In this document: positions 46,301-58,200 of the stretch, piece after piece | Layout of the letters: each line of letters opens with the position of its first letter | How positions within the stretch are numbered: the stretch's first letter is position 1 | NCBI RefSeq assembly: GCF_034702125.1 | Contig: NC_085871.1 | Span: 36,800,659 to 36,864,658, forward strand | Source: Engraulis encrasicolus | Lineage: Eukaryota; Chordata; Actinopteri; Clupeiformes; Engraulidae | Length of the DNA: 64,000 nucleotides | Direction of reading: 5' to 3' | Made by a program: the position numbers and the translations under genes | The notes under the pieces: generated by a model | Seen by the model: the letters and a program-made list of their open reading frames with translations, nothing else | What the model was told of the DNA's origin: nothing | The model's database searches: none

Positions 46301-47815
46301 CCTCCTGACACACCAGAGCGAATCAGGCTGATCAAGAATTCATGCTTTCCTGATAAACCTTTTGCAGTGGCAACATGCAGTAATGTTGCTTGTTGGTTTT
46401 CAGGATGCAGCAACATGTCTGGTGGTAGGGCAGGTCGAACCACTGGCTGTGCATGATCAGGCACCTCTTGGCATGGTAAATTCCTCTGCAGTATATCATC
46501 AGCTTGGCCTAATTCTGTGCCCGACACTGGAGACTTTTGAAGGTGTCTGTTCACTGAGGCATCTGGAAACAGTAATAAGGCTGCATAGTGTGAACCCTTG
46601 GTACCAGAAAGTGATGATTTGTCAGCATAATCAGAGCTGGATGCCTGCCAATGTATATTACATTACACTTAGCTGACGGCGCTTTCATTTATTCAAAGCG
46701 ACTTACAGTTATTATTTTTCAGGGTATTGGTTACAGTCCCTGGAGCAATGTGGTGTTAGGTGCCTTGCTCAAGGGCACTTCAGCCATGGATGGAGATGTA
46801 GGGAGAGGTCAGGGGGGATTCGAATCTGCAACCCCTAGATTGAAAGACCAACTCTCTAACCACTAGGCCACAGAAGACCCCATGTATAAAGGATGTATAA
46901 TCCTCCCTTGTAAGTGCTAGGTATGGCTTTCTGTCAGTTTTTCAAGCATTCCACAACATAGCTAGCAAGAAGACTGATCAGATCTGATTGTCTGGTAGCT
47001 TGAACATGAACCAATCCTGTGAAAAGTTGCGAGAAGGTTCTTGATGTGAAGGCTTTTGCTGTGTGGGAAGCATCATATGCAATGGTGTTCGCCTTATTCC
47101 GCGTTGAATCTTATGCACAAGCATTTGAAAGAGGCAGTGAAGTTGTGTACTCTTGTGATCTCTGACACACTTCTCCTCTTCTAGTGGGGGCTCCTCTCTG
47201 TGTTGACTGTTGCAGTGCATGTGCTGTCCTGTCCTCTGACTGTGTGGAAATGTTAGGTTTACATTTATAGTGACTGTTCCTTATTCTTAACAATGACCTA
47301 ATAGGCAAGCACATGGCCGAGTTATTCAGAATAGGGAAAAGACCTGGAACATGACCTTGACCTTGACCTTTTAAGGACTATACTGACACTATACTGACAC
47401 AAAATAAAAATGGCAATATCAGCAAATAACTCCTCATACCATAATTGAGAATTTGTTTCTCATTTTTACAATGAAAGTCTATTGACATTCTTCAGAATAG
47501 CAAATTTGACCTTGGCAATGACCTTTTAAGGTCACAATCACACGTTCTCCTCATGAAATTGTCAGAAATGATTTCCTCTCCAAAAATTGGTCAGAATTGA
47601 TGTATGGCATGTGTATAAACAGTTTAAAAGTAAAAAACACAGGTTTTTGTCATAGGCGATGGCGGCCATATTCGGCGGCCATATTGTGAAAAATCTGGCA
47701 CTATGGTGGACGAGCACCTCTGTGATTTTTAATGTCTAGGAACCCACTAACTCAATTCCAGTGAGAAACGCCCCCAACTCAAAATTGCGAACGGGTCTAC
47801 ATGGATGGTCCAGGA
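43340..47815 (-). mobile_element. 4.5 kb DNA transposon, ~640 bp TIRs, PIN/XPG-like nuclease remnant
   Basis: The arms 43340-~43972 and ~47168-47815 are long inverted copies (outermost TCCTGGACCATCCATGTAGA). The AATA on both outer sides is a possible 4 bp target duplication. The minus strand between them encodes a decayed protein. From its start: RRTPLHMM (~47080), FKDLFHCIGPFHWTHV and PRGSGLDNALMH (~46100-45985), LKEGERML and TPIPHQLDKF (~44800-44700), VVIDSNDTDTFALLLHY (~44424-44470), KEHILSGDDC (~44270), then SDPVQYLANFGE and LPPINSAIRGHIHRGAFLV (~44225-43990). The SNDTD and GDD boxes look like the acidic residues of a PIN/XPG nuclease. Many stops and frameshifts are present. Similar uncharacterised proteins are common in fish and cnidarians. 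Academ transposons encode an XPG-type nuclease and have 3-4 bp duplications, so I suggest Academ-like with caution. Confidence 0.65.
46655..46880 (-). mobile_element. tRNA-derived SINE inside the long-TIR transposon
   Basis: Read on the minus strand: head ctgtggcctagtggttagag, B-box ggggttgcagattcgaatcc, body 'gtgcccttgagcaaggcac' and tail 'cgctttgaataaatgaaagcgccgtcagctaa'-type words. Confidence 0.8.
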
Positions 47816-48008
47816 ATAAAAGGGCATATCTTTTCTGTCTGGGCGTAAGTTTGGAAGAGGGCCATCTTTCAATGCAAGTGCCGAGATGGTCCGTGCAGTA
47901 CTTTTTCGCTCATTCATATTCTATTTTGGAAGTCGCACGAGAAACGAGGGACTCCTATGATAACGCTTGATTATCACTTGTGAAATGGAACCAAGCCTAT
48001 CTTTTAGG

Positions 48009-48825
48009 CAAGGCTTTGAACCGTTATTTTTTCCCAAACGTTCCGTTCCGAACAGAAACTGAATTATATCGTTTCCGGTTATGTGTTCCACCAATAAACT
48101 GACGTTCCCGAACCGGTTAGAACAAAAAAAATATTGTTCCCGGAACGGTTAATTTCGTTCCTGTCAGCTGATTACTCCCATAGGCCTAACTGACGTTAAT
48201 TAACCAAGAATGACGAAAGTGCAAATGAGTCAGCCTACTTCCAAACTGTTTCAAGCGGATGAAAAGAATATCCTCCAGAATTTTGTCATTCAGGGACGAC
48301 CTAAGCGGAGAATAAACCTCAATGATGAAAATGCGCGCTCCACGCTGACTTGGGTCACGGGGAGCGCTATGATGGACATTGTGAATTTGTGCATATTTGA
48401 AGCGGCCATGGATGCCCAATAACGTTGAACATTCTCGGTGCGCTTTACACATGCTTCTCTGCAATATCTTACAATGATGCAATGGAAACTCTGCCCTTTT
48501 GTATGACAGTGGTTTCTCTTATTTAAGATGTGGAGTGGATACTTTGCAATCCACAGCTCTCTCTCCATTTCGTCAGAGAATGTCTGATGTCACACAGGAC
48601 GTGAACCTCAGCCGTCATGGTAACGTGCACAGGAAAATAATTACTTTTTTTTTTAGTTTGAGGAACGGTATTAACCGGTATTAACCGGTTACCATTATTT
48701 TTAAATAAGTGTTTCTGTTCCAGAACATGAAAAATAATAACGTTTCCGGTTTCGTTGCTGTTCCCTGTAAAATACAAAAAGTTCCTGGTTTTCGTTTTCG
48801 TTCCTTGAACCGGTTCAAAGCCCTG
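48009..48825 (-). mobile_element. hAT element with residual dimerisation domain
   Basis: The ends are CAAGGCTTTGAACCG and CGGTTCAAAGCCCTG. The 8 bp CTTTTAGG is present at 48001-48008 and 48826-48833. The minus strand at ~48290-48400 encodes LPVTQVSVERAFSSLRFIL, the conserved C-terminal hAT dimerisation motif. The rest of the transposase is gone, so this is an internally deleted copy. Confidence 0.92.
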
Positions 48826-49050
48826 CTTTTAGGGACTGAAAATGAAATGCTGAAAAAGTAGAAGAGCAATGAAGAAAAACGTCTTCTGAATTGCTTTGGT
48901 TAATTTAGCACCCACAATTCGGATGACCTAGTAAGTGATTCTGAAAGTAGGCTATATGCTTGATTTATTAGCCTACATTTAGGCCTAGGCTATTTGGAGG
49001 GAAAAAATGACTTTGCAAGCATAGTACACATTCCGAAACGTTGCTACACA
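48826..49050. other. Unassigned non-coding DNA
   Basis: Nothing recognised. Confidence 0.3.
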
Positions 49051-49061
49051 TCAATGATGAG

Positions 49062-49276
49062 TGTTGCCAGATGTGTCTGACCAAATCCCGCCCAAAAGGT
49101 TCTCAAAAACCGCCAAAATGCGCTAAATTCCGCCCAAATTCAACAAATTACATTGACTTCTATGGGCCCAAAACGGCTTAAAAAACCGCCAAATGGCCAA
49201 TTTTTCCCATTTTTGCCCGCCGACGCTCATCCCAAGTAGCCCAATTGGGCGGGCACCCGCCCAATCTGGCAACACT
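49062..49276. mobile_element. GTTGCCAGAT-ended MITE, copy 1
   Basis: The ends are inverted (GTTGCCAGAT / ATCTGGCAAC). tcaatgatgagtg occurs at 49051-49063 and 49278-49290, a possible long direct repeat from insertion. It shares aaaaaccgccaa and 'ttgggcgggcacccgcccaatctgg' type words with 62984-63118. Confidence 0.7.
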
Positions 49277-49290
49277 GTCAATGATGAGTG

Positions 49291-50089
49291 TGCTGAGAAT
49301 ATTTAGTGACGCTCACAACCTCATGATGGTAGATATCCAGCAAGCACACACCATAAGCAAATGTATTAGGCCTAGGACCTATGTGTGTAAAACATAGACT
49401 ATGCTTTTTAAGCGCGTCCAGACCGCGTGCCTCAAACGTGCCAGTTAAAGAATAGGCTACGCAACGTTTTCATTATATTAAGGACTGTACACACACGTCG
49501 CTACTAGTTACTCGGTCAGCGAACGAAGCCGATAGAATGTCAATGTGTTCCAGCGAGTCTCGCTGGCGAGTACTGTACAAGCGATGCGATGTGGGCGGAT
49601 ACCGAGTTGAAAATATTTTATCTTCGAGCGAGCCGAGTAAGCGAGTAACCAATTGGAAGGCAGAGTTCGGTACTTTTCGCCTGTTTATTGGCAGTTAAAG
49701 CCGCGGGAACTTTCAGCGAACGTTCCATGAAAGAAAGTCGAGTAGGCGTGCAAGCGAGAAGCTAGCAAATAGCAACGATGTGTGTGTACGGCCCTTTAGG
49801 CCTATTGGGCGCCCATCTCAGCTCGATGTTTAGAAATTAACTAACCTGCGACCTCCACTCAGAATTAACACATTAATATTAAAAATAGCCTAACCATACG
49901 GGTAGCTTCTAGCCTTTTGTTCATCTGCGTTTCACTCAAAGCCCTGCGTGCTCTCTCTGGCATTCCCGAAAATGTTACAATTAGAAAGCAACATTTTATT
50001 ATTTTATAAAACTCGGCGTGTGCAATGACTTCCAGAAGCGTACCGCTGTTTTTAAAGGCCGATTCATAGTTAACGTAACTGGCGTAAGG
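49291..50089. other. Unassigned DNA with diverged copy of the outer inverted repeat
   Basis: Positions ~49920-50040 resemble, in diverged form, part of the right arm that follows (gtttcactcaaagc, tgcaatgacttccagaag). No gene is seen. Confidence 0.4.
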
Positions 50090-50530
50090 GGTAACATGGA
50101 AGGCACTGGAGCTCAATGTAGACCCATGCGTTAACAATAGGCCTACTATTATGTTGTCCTTATATTCATATCCCTCGGGATTAATAGGCCTACATGATAC
50201 AACACAGGTTTGCATGTTGTTCATCGCGCGGTTCACTCAAAGCTCCCCGCGCTCGTTTTTCCTACACTCCCCAAACCATTATAATTTAGTGGAGTAGGCC
50301 TAGAGTGGAACTGTGCACGGTGCAATGATTTCCAGAGCTCTTTTTCTTCCCGTTTGGAAGTTTAGCACTGGATGACAAGGTGGAGGGACTCGATGTGCTC
50401 AGGGGGGAGGAGGGAGATGTGCTCAGGGGGGAGGAGCGAGATGTCATCCAGACCTGCCCCCTCCCCTGCACACTGCAGTTGGATGCTACTCAAATGCTAC
50501 CCTAGCCACCCCTGTAGCTCCGCCCCTGAT
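50090..50530. repeat. Right arm of the inverted pair (partner 42534-42950)
   Basis: Reverse-complement match to the left arm, with a small tandem doubling of 'gtgctcaggggggaggag'. The outer end reads ctccgcccctg. Confidence 0.75.
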
Positions 50531-50774
50531 CACAAAGGGATAATTCCTCTTATTAAGCTGAGGTAAATTATAGTTTCACATATAGTAGCCTCTGTTTGTG
50601 CTACCTACATGAAAGTGATTTTAGGCCCAATTAATGAAAATGAAAAGACCCAATAAATGAAATGCCTTTTTTTACCTACCTAGGTATGAGGATGGAAGCT
50701 GCTCTCCAGAGCCGCCTCTGCTCTCCAGAGCCGGCAGATGAAGGAGCCTCTGGATGAGCGCTACACAAGGAGGT

Positions 50775-51320
50775 CTACATAATCTTAAAATGGGTTTACA
50801 CTTTGCAACTTTTGCCCCGATTTGGCACTCGCACGACTTTTTGAGAGTCGGGCCAATTTCTTGCTCAATCGCAGGTCAATCGTGAGTCTCGCATCGTGCA
50901 GTGTACATGGGGACAACGACAAGCGATTTCGCGTCACGATCGTGCAATTGCAGGGTCGCAAGAAAATCAAAACGGTTTGAAATTCCGGTCGTGGCTCGTG
51001 CGTAAATCGCACAGTTAAAGCAGTGCTACGACCCGATTTGACACTTCACATGCACAAATTAATAGGGCCGTGCGATTCGCTGTTGAGCGCGACTTCATCT
51101 CCACCTCAGGTGCGCATATTCCCTCCTCTGCGGACCGGGGAAACATGCCTGTCGCGTCGTACGGTGGAAGCATTTCGCTCGCATCCGACTGTCGGCTCGT
51201 GTAGAGTGAGGACGTGAGCCGTGAGCTGAGAACTTTTAAACAGTGACATTCCATCGTGCAGTGTGAGTAGAAGCTTAAGACCCACGAGTGAAAATATCGC
51301 ACAGTGTATGCCCGGCTTTA
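50775..51320. repeat. Foldback-like GC-rich repeat
   Basis: Words such as tcgtgcagtgta/tcgtgcagtgtg recur, and the ends (gggtttacact / agtgtatgcccgg) are weakly inverted. It lies just upstream of a pseudogene. Boundaries are tentative. Confidence 0.35.
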
Positions 51321-53135
51321 CTTACTGTATCATTGGCGCTACATTAAGAATGCTGCTGTGCTCCCTGACCTTCGCCAGCCAACCTTGGCACCGGCATCCA
51401 GCCAGAACCCAAAGCCCAGTTTAAGCAATGGACAACAGCTCCAAGAGGAGCCTCTGAAGATCCACAGCTACAATGGGGAAGACTTCAAGAGAATTTACCA
51501 TTCTGTGGTAGATCCAAAGTTGACCACCAAGTCCGGCAATGCCTGCCAGTAGGCCTACGATGGGCTGAGTGATCAAACAGCGCATGTGGGAGAAGTTCAA
51601 CTGTCCTTCTTTTGTGGAGACAGAAGATGCAGACGGCCGAGTCTGGATATCGGAGTTCTGTTGTATGGAAAGCCAAGAGTGTCAGATTCTGCATCAAATT
51701 AGCACGTTAAGATTGAAATTCGCCCGTTAAAAGCGCCCGTTTCCCCGAAAATTCGCCGCTTTTTCGCCGTCTTTCACCAACAACGGCCGCTCTGTAGTTT
51801 CATGTCAAAGCGCGCGTTCCTGACGTGCGTCGCTACCAAGACAACGGGCGTTGAAGACGTGCGTTTTCGTAATATTATAATAATGTCCATCCTTTTCCGA
51901 GAGCCAATGCATTAGAAGTGGTTGCGGTCAATCGCTGATCAAGACAGCCAGACAGTTCACACAATGCAACTGTTGGTTCATATGAAATGCATGGATATAC
52001 AGTATTTCCATGAACTTACCATGGAAAATTGTTAGCCTGGCTCTCGCGAGACCCCTAGTGCTTCGTGCATCTTCGTTACACTTCGTGGTTGGTAACAACC
52101 ATCGAGTGAGAACCAGGTTACTGCTACTGCTTAATTTGGTGAGGGACAAATGCATAACTGAAATGAAGGGATCAACTGCTCCTGGGATTGAATTAGAACT
52201 CTCACTAGAATGTAGTAGGCCTACTGTCATCTGCAACCAAACTTTGTGGAGCAACTGATTTTTCTAAAGGCAAGTTAAAACATGGTCACTGGCCTGTAGG
52301 CCAAGGGACAGCCTACCCAACACACTATGCTGAGCTATGGGGTTTGAACCTGCACTGGCCTCAACAAGTGTTTTATCCTTGCCCTATTAAGACTTTTAAT
52401 ACTGTTACATTGCGGGCTGTTTTCCTTTAGAATGCAGACAAATACACAGTTGATATGAAAAGGGAGCCTAAATGAGCATTGTTTGAACACGGCAACAGCT
52501 TTGCCTCAGGTCGTCTTGATCATTGAATAGGCTACATAAATCATAGGCCTAATTGACACAGTGGTTCTTAACTGGAATAGTCTTGGGACCCACAATTTTC
52601 CATGGTAATTTTGTTGTGAACCAATAATTTGTTTTCAAATAAAAATTAGAAATACTGTATAGGCTATCCATGCATTTCATTTGAACCAACAGTTGCATTG
52701 TGTGAACTGTCTTGGTCTGGCTGTCTTGATCAGCGATTGGCCGCAACCACTTCAAATGCATTGGCTCTCGGAACAGAAGGATGGACATTATTATCATATT
52801 CGGAAAATGCACGTCTTCAACGCCCGTTGTCTTGGTAGCGACGCACGTCAGAAACGCGCGCTTTGACATGAAACTACGGGCGTCGGCGATGGCGCACGTA
52901 CAGAGCGGCCGTTGTTGGTGAAAGACGGTGAAAAAAGCGGCAAATTTTCGGAAAAACGGGCGCTTTTAACGGGCGAATTTCAATCTTATCGTGCTAATTT
53001 GATGCGAAATCTGACACTCTTGGCTTTCCGTACTGTTGTAGTCCCACCCTGAAGCCTCACGCACCTGTGATTGATGTAGACATTTGTGATGAGCCCCTGC
53101 CTGAGCAGCCAAAGAGGAAGAGGGCCAGACGATGA
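51304..53135 (+). pseudogene. Broken copy of an unnamed fish protein family, split by a foldback element
   Basis: The left part (51304-51665) encodes LYLLYHWRYIKNAAVLPDL, then HSYNGEDFKRIYHSVVDPKL and, after a stop (TAG at 51550-51552) and a frameshift near 51570, IKQRMWEKFNCPSFVETED and GRVWISEFCC. The right part (53033-53135) continues in frame with PTLKPHAPVIDVDICDEPLP and a basic end PKRKRARR, then TGA. An inserted element (51666-53032) splits it, with the 8 bp CTGTTGTA on both sides. I recognise the general pattern (VVDPKL, KxRMWEKxxCPSF, basic tail) from uncharacterised fish proteins, but cannot name a function. Confidence 0.6.
51666..53032. mobile_element. Foldback DNA element inserted in coding sequence
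   Basis: The arms (~51666-52035 and ~52585-53032) are long inverted copies: ggaaagccaagagtgtcag, atcaaattagcac, ttaaaagcgcccgttt, gacgtgcgtcgctacc and cagccagac/gtctggctg. CTGTTGTA is at 51658-51665 and 53033-53040. A 6 bp duplication with ends TAYGGAAAGCC is also possible and gives more symmetric termini. No transposase is present. Confidence 0.8.
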
Positions 53136-54117
53136 ACTCATAAATCAGGCTATTAAAATTGAACTTAATAATAATGATGATAATGATAACGATAATAATG
53201 AACTTATATTCTTAATTAAGTATTAATATTATTAACTATTATATTTGACAGACATTATGTGGACATTATATTTCATTTTATACATTGGATTGCTAAATTT
53301 AATATTTCACTGATTAAGTGTTATAAGAATAATATATATTTTAATAATGTTTGAAATTAAATACAAATTACGTTTTAAATTAAATGAAATAAAATTTAAA
53401 ATAAATAAATATGTTGTACCAAAACATTTCCCACTGTCTTCACTGAATTGAACACAACTCTTTTGATTAGCTATTGTGCCCTACAAAAGCAAAGTGTACG
53501 TAGTAACTACATATTTTGTCAAAATTGCATTTAGACTGAAAATGGTCGTCATTACACCTCCTTTATCTTGTGACAAAGTCTGAAGGTCCAATTGTGTTCC
53601 ACTTTAGAGATATTGCTGTGACAAATTTGCAGTAACTACGTCCAGCCTAATGTCAAGGCTTTGAGGGCCTTTTTTTTCAGTTTCAATGTTAGCGTAGTTA
53701 CTGTACTTTGCCTTTCTAGGGCAGTATTAACCTCTGTACCACGGTACGGACCTCTGGACGGCAGAGGTGCATCTTGCCACCAGGCAATGCAGGCAGCCGC
53801 TTGGGGCCCCCAAGCCCCTAGATAGTGAATACAGCCCACATTTTACCACCGTAGTGGCGATTCTGGTTCAAATGCTCATTTTTTTACATTTTCGCTTGGG
53901 GCCCCATCTGACCCTAGAATCGCCTCTGCTGGACGGTCATTGTGCGGTCCTATCAGTGGTCATTTTTAAAATCCACTGCTCTAATCCATTTAGGCACATT
54001 GTTTCAAAATATGGGTTTGTAGGCCTACTTGAAGTTTCAGTAACAGGGCCCTCTCTTGGTGAAAAGACATGTTTACAAGCACATGGGCCCAATTCAAGAT
54101 GAGATATTCCCTCATTA
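53136..54117. other. AT-rich non-coding DNA
   Basis: Positions 53160-53400 are strongly AT-rich, with taat/gataat words. Positions ~53790-53930 have gcttggggcccc twice, flanking a short stretch. No gene is seen. Confidence 0.4.
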
Positions 54118-54120
54118 TGG

Positions 54121-54280
54121 GACCCACTAGTTTGACGCCCTTTCGGTACCGTCACATGGTAATCAAACATTTAAAACAAGCAATTTAGGGTTAGGGTTAG
54201 GTTTAGGGTTTGGTTTAGGTTCAGGGTCGTATGACATAAGGCGTAAGTACCGAAAGGGCGTCGAATTAGTGAGTTCCCCC
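54121..54280. mobile_element. Foldback element enclosing telomere-like repeats
   Basis: The arms cccactagtttgacgccctttcggtac (54121-54147) and gtaccgaaagggcgtcgaattagtgag are inverted. Between them, ~54187-54230 is a run of TTAGGG-like hexamers (agggttagggttagg, then degenerate tttagg). The ends resemble the MITE at 1021-1286. Confidence 0.65.
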
Positions 54281-55223
54281 TCATTATACCATAGGCCTAC
54301 CCAAGTACCAGTACTTTTGCTCTGTGATTGTATATGCCAGGAATGTCAAACTCAGGCCCAGGGGCTAAATCTGGCCTGCGGGGTAACGTTTTTTGGTCTG
54401 TCACACAGATATGAGTGGTCCCACGTCAGTGTAAAATCTCCCAGTCTTTTATGACTGAATGTGCAGGCATATTTAAAATACCATCTGAGTGCTTGTGAAG
54501 TGTTGAGCATTGCGTTCACAATTTTGGTCAATTTTTATGTAGACCTATGTTTCGCCTGTGATTTCGTCCCAGATTTTGATTTTGGTCCACTGTGAATTTG
54601 ATTTAGATAGCGAGATATCCTCACAATTGTTAATTACAAGTATGGGGCATTAATTGACACATTTATCACACATTTTAATGTCAATATATTTCTCAATGAC
54701 TATTGCTTTAACATACTCATTGTATTGTTCAAAACAATAAAGCAATGTATGCAACAGCCTATTTGACAACCTTTCTTTTAATCTAATGTGAAATGAATTC
54801 TTGAATAAAAAAAATCTTTTTAGACATACGATTTCAGATGCACTAAATAATATAGTTAATAGTTAATTATGATTTTGATGGTGCTGGTGATTATTGATTA
54901 TTGTGATTATTATTACTATTACTGTTGTGTTGTTATAATTATTGCTATTGTTGTTTTTGCTATATATTGGAAGATGTGAGATGACCAAATCAACAGCCTT
55001 AGATGGTCTCTCCCATCATGCTTTTTAAAAGCAATTGAAATTCATGTTTAGGTCATGTAAACTTTTATTTTGACAGCGCCTATATCTGACCGGACGTCTT
55101 ATCGTCTACATTCACGTGAAAGAAAGGAAGGAAGAAAACATCCGTAGGCGACGTCTTCTCATATTCAGAGAATCTCTTGCCACAGCATGTTTAAAATCTA
55201 AAAAGTTATCGCCGCTTGAAGAC
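54281..55223. other. Non-coding DNA upstream of tinf2
   Basis: Positions ~54340-54480 carry old repeat words (gtcaaactcaggcccagggg). Positions 54600-55000 are AT-rich. Roughly the last 150 bp before the ATG are the likely 5' UTR and promoter, with no TATA box I would defend. Confidence 0.4.
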
Positions 55224-58200
55224 ATGGGTATGTCACTCACAGTTTACTAACGTCTTATCTTTATGACAACTGTAATTCAAGTATACTCATCTAGTAGTCC
55301 GAACGTAACTCCGAATGAGAGTGCTGGTTCAGATAGCATGCAGTTGGCTAACCTTCAACAGGGAGTAGTTGGAGTTGGGAGTGTTATCTGTGCTACAAAT
55401 TAATAATCCAAATGCATGCTAGAGCACAACTCACTTTTGCATTATGAAAGGCGTGCGGTTCAATTATCATTCTGACATGATACGGACGGCATAGCCTATG
55501 ATTTTAAATGAGCAGAGTCATGTACCCAATTGTAGAACTCAGCATCAACTTCTGAACAGCAAAATAGTTCTGGTTTCCGCTCAACTTAGCGGTTCAAGTC
55601 AGACGAGACAGGGTGCCAGGCACAGGAAAAGGAATACACCAACACGTGAACGCTTTGCTCTTTTACTAATATTTTCCTGATAGGTCCAACAGGATATTAC
55701 TTGCTGACCGTGGCACTTCCTCACTACTTCCTCCTACTCTTCAATAGTGGTGGAAAAGGCTGAGAAAGCCCTGGACACTAACACTGAGTGACGGTGGCAT
55801 TAACCTGAAACACTCTAAACAATAAACATTTTATTTCTTCCAGACTCCCCGCCGCCTTGGTCATCTCTCCGCCTTCTAATTCCCCCTGTGCGGCTGATCT
55901 CAGCCTGTATGTGGCAGGTAGCCCAAGAACAACACCTGGAGCATTATGAGCATCTGGAGAACTTTGTCACTTTGGTCACCAAGATTGTCCCCAATGTGCT
56001 AAGCCAGAGGCAGAGGAGCACGCTTATCATGGGGCTCCGTGCAAAGGTGAGCACCTTCTTAGTGTTATGGGTCAGTAGAATGTAGACTGAACACTTTGCA
56101 AGTAATGAACTAGTTATCAACCAAAGGAAGAAAAATCCGCGTAGAGAGAAGAGTTCATCCAGGCACTCCAAAATAAGGTGTCCAAACGGGAAGTTACATT
56201 AAAAAGCCTTTAATGGTACTGGGCAAGAAAAATCCGCACTCGCAAACTGCGTCTCATTAGTTATTGTATATTACCACCATGTCCAAAAAGCAAACGCGTT
56301 TCGGCTATCAAGCCTTCATCAGTGCGTGGTCTTGATAGCCGTAACACGTTTGCTTTTTGGACATGGTGGTAATATAAATAAATAATGAGACGCAGTTTGT
56401 GAGTGCGGATTTTTCTTCCTTAAGTTGATCCATTTTATCGCGCACCCAAAGACTTTCGTTTTTCCAAGAAGTTGAGCGCGTCCTTTGCCTAAACTAGTTA
56501 TCAACCAAACATTTACAAATGTTAGTCAAGATGCAGTGTTAACACAGCAAACAGAGCACTCCTGGAAGTTTTGTCTTCAAAGAGCAAAAGAGATGAAACC
56601 ACATATAAAAGTGGCCAGCAGGCGAACACGCATCCAACTCTTCAAGCAGAAGCTGATTCCCACGGTGCTGCGCAGTCGTAGAATTGGTTCTTATTCTATT
56701 ATAGACAGTTGTAAATGGAGAAACGAAGTGTTCATTCTCCTTTTTAAAAAAAAAAAAAAAATTCTTAAATGTTTCCAATGGGTCTTCAAACAAACACTCA
56801 AACAAAAACAAACAACAACAACAGACAGTATTGCCCCCTGAGGACTGTCAGCTGACTGGGACAATGCCATGTGTGCCAGATTACCTGTCCAACTCTGACT
56901 TAACCCATTTCGTCCTAAGACCTTTTTGGGAAAGGGTGCCCTCTTCCTATTAAATCCTAAATATCTCAGCCTCCGAAGCACATACAAACATGAAATGAGT
57001 TACATTTAAAAGCCAAGACCCTCCCCTTGCATTGTAATGTGTTCATTCAGCTCTAACATACCCACATAGTTAAAGGGACAGTTTGGTCAATTTCAACATG
57101 CAGTTGTATTGCTCACGCTACCCTTGACTTGTCAGTACCTGGTGATGCCACATTTTTCGGCTCAGCCCTTTCCGAGATATGAGCAATTCTAATGGGGGCA
57201 GCGTTTGTTTACATTTTAAAAAAATGAAACATAGGCCAACTCCAAATATTTTCCCAAAAAGTACTGCTGTTTGCTAGTTGTCTGCTGATGTTTTATAACC
57301 TTTTGGATGTTTTTGGGAATAAATAAAAATGTTTTTTTTAAATGTAAACAAAGAGCTGCCCCCATTACAATGACCAGGATCTCGGAAACGGCTGAAGAAG
57401 AAGAAGAAAAAAAATCTCAGGCACTGACAAGTCCAGGGTAGTGTGAGCATTACAACTGCATGTTGAAATTGACCAAACTGACCCTTTAATAAAACAGCTA
57501 AAATCTCAAAATCCTGAAAAACCTGTATTTGTGTCTCCAGGACACAATGGGTTAATGTAATTTATTATATGGTGTGACGTCATCGGTCGAATGCTCCATT
57601 CATTTCAACGGGGCTCCCCAACGTTCGCACGTCTGTTATTTTTCGATAACGGATGGGTTGGTCTATAACAGACCGCTGTCAATGGCAACAAGACTTTTCA
57701 CTGCTAAAGCGACTTTTCAACAAGACTCTAATCAGCTGCTGTGATAGACAACACCTGTTGTCCTGGCTACCTAGCTGTTGCCTAGCGGTGTTCCACAACG
57801 GCACTGTTTTGTTTTGCGCAGCAACAATCTTAACATTAAATAGGCCTAAAGAAATGTCCCCGCCATGTGTGAATCATTTAAGTATATCCATATAATAAGC
57901 GGGTTAACTTTCGGCGAGTCGGTCGCTTTGTGGAATAGCAGCACTTCAGAGAGAACAAGACCCCTCCGCTCCGCGTCGGGGTCTAAAGATTCTCTCTGTC
58001 GTGCTGCTATTCCACGGTAGCGACCTTCTCGCCGAACGTTAACCCTTACGTAATAACTGGTATGGTAAAACCAGGCTATTTCATGCCCATTGTTTGTAGG
58101 TGTTGTTGGAGATGTGCAGAGGCGATTTGCCTGTTGATTCGGACACCATCAAGAAACGACTGCATCAAATGCAGCCTACTGATCATGTGAAGGTTAGTGT

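Noticed and set aside
49865..50236. 123-codon minus-strand frame
   Set aside because: It runs across diverged copies of an inverted repeat, so chance opening is the simpler explanation.
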